A DNA stretch of 64,000 nt from Lysobacterales bacterium (GCA_016707485.1 JADJHN010000002.1:248001-312000), one strand, 5' to 3'; counted from the first letter of the stretch, positions 55,349 through 63,882 are shown. Numbers and translations are program-made. The notes: generated by a model not told the origin, from the letters alone.

Positions 55349-56868
55349 TCACCTCGCGCGGATATCGTTGGGGGTCTTCTTGAACGTGATCCCCAGCGAG
55401 CGCAGGCGGTCGTTGGTCATGTTCGTGCCTTCGCCGTAGATCACCATCGGGCCGTCGTGTTCCGGCAAGCCGGCAAGCACCTTCATGGTCAGCATGTTGC
55501 CGCCCGCCAGCGTCTTGTCGCCCAGGATGCCGTTGTAGAGCAGGTAGTAGGCGGTACCGTTGTGGACGCCCAGCAGCGGCGACTTCATGGCGCGCGTGCT
55601 GCGTGCGGTGCCCGTCTCCGCGAACCAGATATGCGCGGCCAAGTGCTCGAACTTGATTTCTGGATTGATCCGACCCTGGTCGTCGAACACCTTGGGGCCG
55701 TGTTGGTAGAAGCGGAAGCCGCCGCCGCCTTGCCAACCGAGTGTCTTGGACACGCCACCCTGTTCGCCGTCGATGACTTTTGCCAGGCGCGGTTGGCAAT
55801 AGGTGCGAGCGTGTTCGCCCATTTCAATGCCGATCCATCGCCGACCCATCTTGTGCGCGACGGCAGCAGTAGTGCCGGAGCCGAGGAAACTATCTAAAAC
55901 GAGTTCACCAGGCTGTGAGGCGATGTGAATGATCCGCTTCATTAGCCGCTCAGGCTTTGGGGTTGCGAACGTGCTAGCCCCAAATAGCAGTTTCCCTTCC
56001 TTCTGAGCCTCGTCCGTGTGTCCAGCGTCTTCATGCTCCCACCACGTATTCGGCACGATCTCAGGAGCCTCACTGAGAAACTGCTTGAAAGACGGCGCCC
56101 CATCTCCTGACTTACCGAAGTAAGCAAGTCCAGGGGTGCGTCAACAAGTTGAAGCCATTGCTCCTCAGTTCGTGCCCAATGTCGACCTTGGGGCGGCTTC
56201 CGGATTTTCCCAGTCGGTGTAGTGATCGGGTATTCGAGATTCGCTCGAACCTCTGGCGCGTCAAAGGGAATAGCGCGCCAAGGTCCTCTTGGATCATTGT
56301 CGGGGTTCTTATACTGCGCCGCCTGCGCTTGTGAGCGTGGCAGTTTGTTCCTTACCGACTTCCATTTTTCGGCATTCTTGGCGTAAACAAACAAGAAGTT
56401 ATGCGATAACGATAGGCTCGTATCGCTCGAGCGGGAGTACCTGCTTTCCCAACATACTGTGGCAACAAAATTCCTGCGCCCGAATATTTCATCGCACATG
56501 ACTTTGAAATAATGGCTTTCATTGTCGTCCAGGGTGATCCAGATTGATCCATCCTCGCGCAGCAGTTCGCGCAGCAGCACCATGCGCGGATACATCATGG
56601 ACAGCCACTGCGCGTGTTCCAGGTTGTCGTCGTAATGCTCGAACGCGCTTTTCGTGTTGTACGGCGGGTCGATAAAAATGCACTTCACCTGCCCGGCGTA
56701 GTACGGCAGCAGCGCCTTCAACGCTTCCAGGTTATCGCCCTGGATCAGCATGTTCGGCGCGTCCTCGTCGCCGTGGGACAGGGACTGGATCGGTTGAAGC
56801 AGGCGGTACGGCGTCTTCGCCGTCGCCTTCAAGTCGTCATCGCGTTTGTGCCATTCCAGCCACGGCAT
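55349..56868 (-). pseudogene. Type III DNA methyltransferase Mod, frameshifted
   Basis: Together the two open pieces encode a beta-class N6-adenine Mod of about 506 residues. The N-terminal piece (56868 to 55942) has the catalytic DPPYNTK motif; the C-terminal piece (read from about 56130 to 55349) has the SAM site DSFLGSGTTAAVAHKMG and continues in another frame. The shift lies at 56131-56137, next to a run of four C on the coding strand; one more C joins the frames (the total length then divides by three). Without it Mod lacks SAM binding. The domain between is AT-rich (about 44% GC over 56341-56520), typical of exchanged recognition domains. Start ATG 56868 has GGAG upstream. Confidence 0.9.
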
Positions 56869-56985
56869 TCAGCATCTCCATGCGAAGCGGGGCGCAGCCG
56901 CGCCGCTGTGTTCAAGTCGCGCCGGCATGACGGACTTGCGTTGCAGCCGATGATACCCGGCGGCCGTGTTGCGCCCGCGCGCTGC

Positions 56986-57405
56986 TCACGGACAAATCAG
57001 ATCCAGCTTCGGATAGTAGGTGCGATACCGCTTCGCGTCCCGTGTCAGCAACGCCATGCCCTCGATGGCGGCATGCGCACCGATGTAAAAGTCCGGCAGC
57101 GGCGAGGTGCGTGCGCCCTTGGCGCGGCGGTACTGCAGGAAGGCCTTGCCGGCGAGGAAGCCGGCTTCCCACGGCAGCTCCAGCCGGGTGAAGGCATCGG
57201 TGGGCAGAGCGTTGTCCAGTTCTTCGATGCGCTGGAAGCCGACCGAAACTTCGGCATAGACGATGGGATTGATGCACAGCTCGGCGTGCTTCGCGCAGGC
57301 GTCGAGCTGCGCGGCGGACCAGTCGTACCACTCGGGATCATCGGTCAGCACGTCCAGCAGTATGTTGGCATCGACTAGTACACGCTTGATGAGCACAGGC
57401 TTCAC
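56986..57405 (-). CDS. vapC: PIN-domain toxin (VapC-like)
   Basis: A 139-residue PIN-domain ribonuclease. Acidic residues expected at the active site appear: Asp in VLVDANILLD, Glu in IVYAEVSVGF, Asp in LPDFYIGAHA, and Asp in LLTRDAKRYR. Starts considered were GTG at 57426, 57405 and 57396; 57405 has GAGG 8 nt upstream and sits about 10 nt past the antitoxin stop, so it is chosen. Toxin-antitoxin pair with the gene upstream. Confidence 0.88.
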   Translation of the reverse strand: MKPVLIKRVLVDANILLDVLTDDPEWYDWSAAQLDACAKHAELCINPIVYAEVSVGFQRIEELDNALPTDAFTRLELPWEAGFLAGKAFLQYRRAKGARTSPLPDFYIGAHAAIEGMALLTRDAKRYRTYYPKLDLICP

Positions 57406-57415
57406 CGCGCGCGCC

Positions 57416-57664
57416 TCATGCGCCACGGGTCAGCTGCATGATCTCGTCGGTGCCCAGGCGCGCCGTCGCGCGGCCGCGCAGGCGGGCGGCCAAACTGCCG
57501 CGTTGGGCCTTGGGAGGATGGGCAATGGTGGTTTCGGCCTCGCGCAAGGCCGCTTCGCGGACAAAGGTGGCCACCGGCAAGCCGTGCAGCTCGGCGGCGC
57601 GGCGCAGGCGGTTCTTGTCCTCGACGCTCAGGCGCAGATCAAGACGGTCGGCAGTTGCAGACAT
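57416..57664 (-). CDS. RHH-type antitoxin of the PIN toxin
   Basis: An 82-residue protein. The N-terminus (RLDLRLSVEDKNRLRRAAEL) resembles the ribbon-helix-helix of DUF1778/VapB-like antitoxins, and the end LGTDEIMQLTRG is common to antitoxins of PIN-toxin partners. ATG at 57664 with GGAGGAG 5-6 nt upstream. It should neutralise the toxin and repress the pair by binding the inverted repeat just upstream. Confidence 0.85.
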   Translation of the reverse strand: MSATADRLDLRLSVEDKNRLRRAAELHGLPVATFVREAALREAETTIAHPPKAQRGSLAARLRGRATARLGTDEIMQLTRGA

Positions 57665-57677
57665 TTCGCTCCTCCAA

Positions 57678-57696
57678 GTACGGTAGCCTACCGTAC
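57678..57696. promoter_or_regulatory. Inverted-repeat operator upstream of the toxin-antitoxin operon
   Basis: Perfect 8-bp inverted repeat GTACGGTA-GCC-TACCGTAC, 14 nt upstream of the antitoxin ATG and just beyond its ribosome site. Position and symmetry fit binding by a ribbon-helix-helix antitoxin dimer pair. Confidence 0.7.
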
Positions 57697-57756
57697 ATCT
57701 GATCCGCTCGCCATGGGCCTGTTGATCCGTGCCGCAAAGATCATTCGCCGTGCGCT

Positions 57757-57804
57757 AGTCGAACGGCCACTCCAACGGGGCTTCGACTGGCTCAGCCCGA
57801 ACGG
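57757..57804. repeat. REP-like intergenic repeat
   Basis: The stretch GCTTCGACTGGCTCAGCCCG (57780-57799) plus AACGG closely resembles a repeat that I recall as widespread between genes in many proteobacteria (consensus near TTCGACAGGCTCAGCCCGAA). An outer arm AGTCGAA (57757-57763) pairs with TTCGACT (57782-57788). No second copy was seen in this window. Confidence 0.5.
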
Positions 57805-57928
57805 ATTTCATGCTGTCTGCAGGCCGCAGCATCATGTCCCGCTTGCGTCCGACGATGCATCCTCATGGCATGGTTCCGGCTTCGACCAGGACGCGATTGT
57901 TGAAATCACGCGCGAATCGAGGACTCGA

Positions 57929-58024
57929 TCAGCATCGAGAAGGAGGTCGCTGTCCAGCGACTTCCCGCGCCAAGGCGGCAACGGCCGCCGATTCAACCCA
58001 GGCGGGTTTAGCGATAGCATGCAT
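57929..58024 (-). CDS. Possible 31-residue small ORF with a strong ribosome site
   Basis: AGAGGAG lies 6 nt upstream of ATG 58024, opening 31 codons (MHAIAKPAWVESAAVAALAR ... RC). The overlapping ATG at 58020, 10 nt from the same site, would give a 62-residue product ending at 57832. Only one can be real. Neither matches a family that I know; either a small protein or the remains of a longer gene. Confidence 0.25.
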   Translation of the reverse strand: MHAIAKPAWVESAAVAALAREVAGQRPPSRC

Positions 58025-58185
58025 CGCGGACTCCTCTCGTGATCCCGTGTGCTGATCGAAAGATCAGTCTGGCTCATCGAAGCCATTGGCGACGCGGGAG
58101 GGGTTCGCTCGTTCAATCAAGCCGATGCGGCTTCGCGATGCGGATCAAGGCACTGTGTTGATCAAGTGGCGCAGTCGGCGCGGAC

Positions 58186-58836
58186 TCAGGCCTGGCGCGG
58201 TGGCGCGTAGGCGCTCATGAACATGTCGACGGTGGCCGCGAGGTGCGCGTCGACTTCCGCCTTGTCGAAGGATGCGTTGGCGCAGCCACACAGCTGGCGG
58301 GCGTGCAGATCGCCCTTGATCAGGCAGAAAAACTGCTCCGCGGCACGCCGCACATCGGCGATCTGCAACTGGCCCGCGGCCACCTCGCGCTCGAGGAACC
58401 CGGCAAAGGCGCATTGCAGTGCCTGCGGCCCGGCCTCCCAGAATTTCTGCGCCAGCTTGGTCGAACCACCGGCACCGGTGGTCAGCAGGCGATGCAGGGA
58501 AATCGAGGCATCGCTGGTGACCAGCGAGAAAAACGCGTGGGCAATGGCGATCAATTGATCGCGCAGCGAACCGCTGACATCGACATCGAACAAGGCGGTC
58601 GGCATCTGCTCGGCGCATTTTTCGCGCACGGCCTCGGTGAACAGGCATTCCTTGTCGGTGAAATGGCTGTACACGGTGAGCTTGGAAACCCCGGCCCGGG
58701 TGGCGATGGCATCCATGCTGGTGCCATCGAAGCCATGTTCGAGAAACAGGTCCTTGGCGGCCTCAAGGATGGCGGCACGTTTTTCAAGATCCTTGGGCCG
58801 TCCGGGACCACAGGCTTTGGCGGGTATTGGATTCAT
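58186..58836 (-). CDS. TetR family transcriptional regulator
   Basis: A 216-residue regulator (223 from the alternative ATG at 58857). The N-terminal helix-turn-helix reads AILEAAKDLFLEHGFDGTSM then AIATRAGVSKLTVYSHFTDKE, an AcrR/TetR-type domain; the C-terminal part is a TetR_C ligand-binding fold. It is divergent from the adaptor/pump genes, so it most likely represses them and itself until an inducing compound binds. Neither start has a strong ribosome site. Confidence 0.92.
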   Translation of the reverse strand: MNPIPAKACGPGRPKDLEKRAAILEAAKDLFLEHGFDGTSMDAIATRAGVSKLTVYSHFTDKECLFTEAVREKCAEQMPTALFDVDVSGSLRDQLIAIAHAFFSLVTSDASISLHRLLTTGAGGSTKLAQKFWEAGPQALQCAFAGFLEREVAAGQLQIADVRRAAEQFFCLIKGDLHARQLCGCANASFDKAEVDAHLAATVDMFMSAYAPPRQA

Positions 58837-58848
58837 CGAAGAAATTAC

Positions 58849-58901
58849 TGGACTCATCAGTTTCGCATCATTACTATACCACGCAGTACACCAACTGTCG
58901 C
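58849..58901. promoter_or_regulatory. Overlapping divergent promoters and candidate TetR operator
   Basis: Plus strand TGGACT-N17-TACTAT (58849-58877) points to the adaptor gene; minus strand GCGACA-N17-TATAGT (58901-58873) points to tetR. The two -10 elements overlap. TACT-N9-AGTA (58872-58888) sits over both, a possible operator that would silence both promoters at once. Confidence 0.4.
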
Positions 58902-58920
58902 CTCAGGCGGAATTCTATCG

Positions 58921-60027
58921 ATGCTGCCGTTATCTGTCCGTCTGGGGATCGCAAGCATTGTGCTTTCGGGCCCGCTCCTGCTCAGCGCCTGCCAGGCGCC
59001 GCCTGCCCCCGGCGAACCGCCGCGGGTCGCGCGTGCCGCCCAGGTCAAGGCGGCGCGCGCACAGGATCTCGAAGTCTACCCGGGCGAAGTGCACGCCCGC
59101 TTCGAGAGCGCGTTGGGTTTCCGCGTATCCGGCAAGATCAGCGCCAGGCATGTGGATGTCGGCAACCACGTCGACAACGGCCAGCTGCTGGCCGAGCTTG
59201 ATCCACGTGATCTCGAGTTGGCCCGATCCAGCGCCAAGGCCAGCCTGACCTCGGCGCAAGCTGCGCAGAAACTGGCCGAGTCGGAATACGAGCGCTACCG
59301 GACCCTGCGCCAGCGCAACTTCGTCAGCCAGTTCGACCTCGAAGCGAAGACCAATGCGCTGGCAGCCGCCAACGCGCATGTGGCCGAGGCCCAGGCCGGT
59401 CTCGATGCCTCGCGCAACCAGGCCGACTATGCCGAATTGCGCGCCGATGCCAATGGCGTGATCACGGCGATCTCCGCTGAAGCCGGGCAAGTCGTCGGCA
59501 CTGGCCAGGCGATCATGACGCTCGCCCATGATGGCGCCAGCGAAGTCGAGATCAGCGTGCCCGAGCAAGCCATCGGCCGCCTCGCGGTCGGCACTTCCGC
59601 ACAAATAGAATTGTGGACGGAGCCGGGACAACAGCATGCCGGGCGCATCCGCGAGATCGCCCCGAGCGCCGATCCGACCACGCGCAGCTACCGCGTGCGC
59701 GTGGCTTTCGACGACGAATCCACCGCCTTGTTGCTGGGCCAGACCGCGCGCGTCTACTTCGCATCGAACGAGGACCGGGAGCGCTTCGTGGTGCCGCTCA
59801 GTGCGCTCTACGAAAAAGACGGCAAGGCGGCGGTCTGGCAGATCGATGAAAAGACACGAAAAGTCCACCTGACCCCGGTCGAGGTCGTGCGCTACACCGA
59901 AGCCGGCGCGCTGATCAGCGATGGCCTGGTTGTCGATCGCTGGATCGTCACTGCCGGCGTGCACCGCTTGCGCGAGGGCGAGACGATCAACCCGATCGAC
60001 AGTCGCAACCGGCCGATTTCATTCTGA
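58921..60027 (+). CDS. RND efflux periplasmic adaptor (membrane fusion) lipoprotein
   Basis: A 368-residue HlyD/AcrA-type adaptor. Lipobox LLSAC at about residue 22 anchors it to the inner membrane. Barrel-sandwich halves (GFRVSGKISARHVDVGNHV and ADANGVITAISAEAGQVVGTGQAI) flank a coiled-coil hairpin (about residues 95-165); beta-barrel and membrane-proximal domains follow. Partner of the pump 124 nt downstream. The ATG at 58921 gives the lipoprotein signal directly. Confidence 0.93.
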   Translation: MLPLSVRLGIASIVLSGPLLLSACQAPPAPGEPPRVARAAQVKAARAQDLEVYPGEVHARFESALGFRVSGKISARHVDVGNHVDNGQLLAELDPRDLELARSSAKASLTSAQAAQKLAESEYERYRTLRQRNFVSQFDLEAKTNALAAANAHVAEAQAGLDASRNQADYAELRADANGVITAISAEAGQVVGTGQAIMTLAHDGASEVEISVPEQAIGRLAVGTSAQIELWTEPGQQHAGRIREIAPSADPTTRSYRVRVAFDDESTALLLGQTARVYFASNEDRERFVVPLSALYEKDGKAAVWQIDEKTRKVHLTPVEVVRYTEAGALISDGLVVDRWIVTAGVHRLREGETINPIDSRNRPISF

Positions 60028-60151
60028 GTTGCAAACCCCCTTCCTGTGCCGTCGGAGATTCTCCCTCTCCCCGCCGGCAGCACAGTGAAGGGGACTTCCC
60101 GCCAACGCGCCAGCGCCGGCCCATGACAGCACTTCGTCGAGATCCTGATTG

Positions 60152-63100
60152 ATGGCTTCATTCAATCTATCCTCCTGGGCACTGCGCAATCAGGCACTGG
60201 TCCTTTATTCGATCATCCTGCTGGCGCTGGTCGGCACGCTTTCCTATCGCAGTCTTGGCCAGGCCGAGGATCCGCCGTTCACGTTCAAGGTCATGGTCGT
60301 GCAGACGCAGTGGCCGGGCTCGACCGCGCAGCAGATCTCCGAGCAGGTCACGGAGACGATCGAGAAGAAGCTGCAGGAGATACCCGAACTCGACTACCTG
60401 CGCAGCTATTCGCGCCCGGGCGAGTCGCAGGTATTTTTCGTGGTCAGGGATTCGATCGATCCGGCACGCGTCGACGATGTCTGGTACCAGGTGCGCAAGA
60501 AAGTCGCCGACATCCAGCACGCACTGCCCTCCGACATCCGTGGCCCGTTCTTCAACGACGAGTTTGGCGACACCTTCGGCAACATCTACGCGCTGACCGG
60601 CGATGGCTTTGACGATGCCGAACTGCGCGACTACGCCGAACGCATCAAGCTGGAACTGCTGCGCGTGCCGAACGTGGCGAAGATCGACCTGATCGGTCGC
60701 CAGGATCCAAAGATCCATGTCGAGATCCCGAATGCCAAGCTTGCCACCCTCGGTGTCAGCTTCGCCGAACTGCAGCGCACCCTCGCCGCGCAGAATGCGA
60801 TCGTCGCCGGCGGCAGCTTCGAGACACCGAGCGACCGGATTTACCTGCGCACCAGCGGCGCACTGGATTCGGTCGAGGCGATCCGCGATCTCAGCATCCG
60901 CGGCAGCAATGGTCGCCTGTTCCGCCTCGGCGACATTGCCGAGGTCACGCGCGGTTTCGTCGATCCGCCGCAGCCACGCATGCGCTACAAGGGCGAGCAG
61001 GCCATCGGCATCGCCGTTTCCATGCGTGCTGGCGGCGACATCATCGCCCTTGGCCACGAACTCGAGGCCGCCACCACGCGCATCGGCAAGACCCTGCCGG
61101 TCGGCCTCGACCTGCACAAGGTCGCCGATCAGCCGGCGGCAGTGAGTCGCTCGGTCGGCGAATTCGTGCGCACGCTCGGCGAAGCCGTGATCATCGTCTT
61201 GCTGGTCAGTTTCTTTTCGCTGGGCCTGCGCAGCGGCTTTGTCGTCGCCGTCTCGATTCCGCTGGTGCTGGCAATGACCTTCGCCGCGATGCACTACTTT
61301 GACATCGGCCTGCACAAGATCTCGCTTGGCGCGCTCGTGCTCGGTCTCGGCCTGCTCGTCGACGACGCGATCATTGCCGTGGAGATGATGTCGATCAAGA
61401 TGGAACAAGGCATGGATCGCGTCAGCGCGGCCGCGTTCGCCTATACCTCGACGGCATTCCCGATGCTGACCGGTACTCTGGTCACCGCCGCCGGATTCCT
61501 GCCCATCGCCACGGCCCGCTCCGGCACCGGCGAATACACGCGGGCCATTTTCGAGGTTGTCACCATCGCCCTGCTGCTGTCCTGGATCGCCGCGGTCGTG
61601 TTCATTCCGTATCTCGGTTACAAGTTGCTGCCGGATCCGCACGCGCGGCCGACCGCACGGGCGCAGGGCGCCATGGCGCAACGCATCCAGGGATTGCGCC
61701 GGCGCTTGCCGGCGTGGTTCGGCGGCATCGACGGGGACTTCGACCACGCTGCCGCGCACGATCCCTATGCCAGCGCCTTCTATCAGCGCTTTCGACGCCT
61801 TGTCGACAGCTGCGTCGAGCATCGCTTCATCGTCATCGGCGTCACCGCGCTGGTCTTTGCCCTGTCCGTGTTCGGTTTCCGTTTCGTGCAGCAGCAGTTC
61901 TTCCCGGAATCGACGCGACCCGAACTGCTGGTTGATCTGAAGCTCAGCGAAGGCTCCTCCCTGCTGGCCACGGAGACCCAGGTAAAGAAACTCGAAGCCT
62001 GGCTGGCCAAACGCGCGGAACTCGAGAACTATGTCAGTTATGTCGGCTCGGGCACGCCGCGTTTCTACCTGCCGCTCGATCAACAACTGCCGCAGGCCGG
62101 CTTCGCCCAGTTTGTCCTGCTCACCCACGGCAATGCCGAACGGGAGAGTCTGCGCAGCGAACTGATTCGCCTGTTCGAGGTCGATTTTCCGGACCTGCGC
62201 GCCCGCGTGATCCGCCTCGAAAACGGCCCACCGGTCGGCTATCCCCTGCAATATCGGGTATCCGGTGCGGAGATCACCGTCGTCCGCGAGCTGGCGCGCA
62301 AGGTGGCCGATGTGGTTCGCGCGAATCCGAACACGCGCAACGTCAACCTGGACTGGGAAGAGCCAAGCAAGGTCATCCGCCTGCTCATCGATCAGGATCG
62401 CGCGCGCGTGCTCGGGGTCACCTCCGAGGATGTTGCCACCTTCCTGCAGAGCTCGCTGAACGGCGTGCCGATCGCCACCTATCGTGAGCGTGACCAACTG
62501 ATCGGCGTGCTCCTGCGCGGGCCGGCGGTCGAGCGTGCGCAGCTGAGTCTGCTGCAGAGCCTGTCCATGCCGACCGCCTTCGGCAAGAGCATCCCGCTCG
62601 GCCACATCGCGACCATCGAATACGGCTTCGAGGACGGCATCATCTGGCGCCGCGACCGCTTGCCGACGGTGACCGTGCGCGCCGACATCGAGGGCAAGCT
62701 GCAGCCGGCCAGCATCAATGCCCAGATCAGCCCGACCCTGGATGGCGTACGCGCCGAGCTGCCCGAGGGCTATCGCCTGGTGACTGGCGGCTCGGTCGAG
62801 GAATCGGCCAAGGGCCAGGGCTCGGTCAACGCCGGCATCCCGCTGTTCCTGATCGTCGTGTTCAGCGTGTTGATGCTGCAATTGCGCAGTTTCCAGCGCG
62901 TCCTGCTGGTCGTGCTGACCGCACCGCTGGGCCTGATCGGCGTGGTCTTGTTCCTGCTCGTGCTGCGTGTGCCATTCGGTTTTGTTGCCATGCTCGGCAC
63001 GATCGCCATGTTCGGCATGATCATGCGCAACTCGGTGATCCTGGTGGACCAGATCGAACAGGACATCGGCGCCGGCCATCGTCCCTGGGACGCAATCGTC

Positions 63101-63340
63101 GATGCCACGGTGCGCCGCTTCCGGCCCATCGTGCTGACCGCGGCGGCGGCGATCCTGGCGATGATTCCACTCTCGCGCAGCGCGTTCTTCGGGCCGATGG
63201 CCGTCGCCATCATGGGCGGACTGAGCGTGGCAACGGTACTGACCCTGTTGTTCCTGCCGGCCCTCTACGCGGCCTGGTTCCGCGTCCGCCGCGACAGCCA
63301 GCCGCGCCCGCTGGCAGACCCCTTGCAAGCGGCCCGATGA
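60152..63340 (+). CDS. RND-family efflux pump (AcrB/HAE-1 type)
   Basis: A 1062-residue inner-membrane proton-driven pump. Twelve helices; the proton-relay Asp-Asp pair is in GLGLLVDDAIIAVEMM of TM4. Two large periplasmic loops (about residues 30-330 and 560-870) are of normal size; the N-terminal WALRNQALVLYSII resembles the TriC/MexK-like group rather than AcrB itself. Operates with the upstream adaptor and an outer-membrane channel that is not encoded here. ATG 60152 preferred over the TTG one codon upstream. Confidence 0.95.
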   Translation: MASFNLSSWALRNQALVLYSIILLALVGTLSYRSLGQAEDPPFTFKVMVVQTQWPGSTAQQISEQVTETIEKKLQEIPELDYLRSYSRPGESQVFFVVRDSIDPARVDDVWYQVRKKVADIQHALPSDIRGPFFNDEFGDTFGNIYALTGDGFDDAELRDYAERIKLELLRVPNVAKIDLIGRQDPKIHVEIPNAKLATLGVSFAELQRTLAAQNAIVAGGSFETPSDRIYLRTSGALDSVEAIRDLSIRGSNGRLFRLGDIAEVTRGFVDPPQPRMRYKGEQAIGIAVSMRAGGDIIALGHELEAATTRIGKTLPVGLDLHKVADQPAAVSRSVGEFVRTLGEAVIIVLLVSFFSLGLRSGFVVAVSIPLVLAMTFAAMHYFDIGLHKISLGALVLGLGLLVDDAIIAVEMMSIKMEQGMDRVSAAAFAYTSTAFPMLTGTLVTAAGFLPIATARSGTGEYTRAIFEVVTIALLLSWIAAVVFIPYLGYKLLPDPHARPTARAQGAMAQRIQGLRRRLPAWFGGIDGDFDHAAAHDPYASAFYQRFRRLVDSCVEHRFIVIGVTALVFALSVFGFRFVQQQFFPESTRPELLVDLKLSEGSSLLATETQVKKLEAWLAKRAELENYVSYVGSGTPRFYLPLDQQLPQAGFAQFVLLTHGNAERESLRSELIRLFEVDFPDLRARVIRLENGPPVGYPLQYRVSGAEITVVRELARKVADVVRANPNTRNVNLDWEEPSKVIRLLIDQDRARVLGVTSEDVATFLQSSLNGVPIATYRERDQLIGVLLRGPAVERAQLSLLQSLSMPTAFGKSIPLGHIATIEYGFEDGIIWRRDRLPTVTVRADIEGKLQPASINAQISPTLDGVRAELPEGYRLVTGGSVEESAKGQGSVNAGIPLFLIVVFSVLMLQLRSFQRVLLVVLTAPLGLIGVVLFLLVLRVPFGFVAMLGTIAMFGMIMRNSVILVDQIEQDIGAGHRPWDAIVDATVRRFRPIVLTAAAAILAMIPLSRSAFFGPMAVAIMGGLSVATVLTLLFLPALYAAWFRVRRDSQPRPLADPLQAAR

Positions 63341-63346
63341 CGGACG

Positions 63347-63363
63347 CCGATGCGGCGCATCGG
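63347..63363 (+). terminator. Hairpin after the RND pump gene
   Basis: A 7-bp stem CCGATGC / GCATCGG with a GGC loop starts 7 nt past the pump stop codon. There is no T tract, so termination would be weak. Confidence 0.4.
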
Positions 63364-63397
63364 TCCACACATATGAATTTTCCGACGAGAGGCAGAC

Positions 63398-63868
63398 ATG
63401 GGTGAGGCGGCACGGGCACTGGGTCGCGCGAACGCAGGCGATCCGCACGACTGGCCATTGCGCCTGGCGCAACAGGCACTGGCCGCGCTGCTGGATGGTG
63501 GCGAGCGCCTCGGGCGATTCCGCGGCGCCAGCCTGCGCGCCAGCGCACGCACCCGCGTGTCCGCTCTGTCCGGGGACGACCGCGGACGCCTCGAACGCTG
63601 GTTGGCGTTGCAACTTGCAACGGGCCCGATGGCCGCCGCATCCACTGGCCTGGATCTGCTCGCCAGCGTGGAGCCTACCCTGCCGGGAGCTGTGCGCGCG
63701 CAGTTGCCTGCGGCATTGGCGTCCAGCGGGCGCAGCCTGGTGGCCAACCCGGCCGCGCCATGCGGACGTTGGTCCGGCGCGACCACGTTGCGGCCAGTCC
63801 GGCAAAGTGACGCAGGCGGTTTGCCGCCCGTCGACAGACCTTCTATGCTTTCGCCCCTTTTTCCCTGA
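63398..63868 (+). CDS. Uncertain 156-residue ORF
   Basis: ATG at 63398 is preceded by GAGAGG with suitable spacing, and the frame is free of stops for 156 codons (MGEAARALGRANAGDPHDWP...). The product is Ala/Arg/Leu-rich, with no signal, helix bundle or motif that I recognise. A good promoter for the next gene lies inside its 3' end, and high-GC DNA makes chance frames of this length common. It may be real or not. Confidence 0.35.
   Translation: MGEAARALGRANAGDPHDWPLRLAQQALAALLDGGERLGRFRGASLRASARTRVSALSGDDRGRLERWLALQLATGPMAAASTGLDLLASVEPTLPGAVRAQLPAALASSGRSLVANPAAPCGRWSGATTLRPVRQSDAGGLPPVDRPSMLSPLFP
63821..63849 (+). promoter_or_regulatory. Sigma-70-like promoter of pcm
   Basis: TTGCCG and TATGCT separated by exactly 17 nt, followed by the pcm ATG about 34 nt later. 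Confidence 0.6.
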
Positions 63869-63882
63869 AGCGGAATCCACTG

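Larger units (their letters stand above)
57697..58185. other. Intergenic stretch between toxin-antitoxin and tetR
   Basis: About 490 nt without a recognisable gene. It contains a REP-like sequence near its left side and two short frames behind a strong ribosome site around 58025-58035. It may be decayed accessory DNA at the right end of the defence island; no attachment-site duplication was found by eye. Confidence 0.5.

Noticed and set aside
51513..57700. Possible integrative element with attachment sites
   Set aside because: No integrase, tRNA gene or flanking direct repeat could be found by eye; only gene content and composition support an island.
60167..63880. Minus-strand open frame of more than 1200 codons opposite the RND pump
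   Set aside because: It mirrors the codon structure of a clear RND gene, is Gln/His/Arg/Asp-rich with no family similarity, and arises from high-GC codon bias on the other strand.
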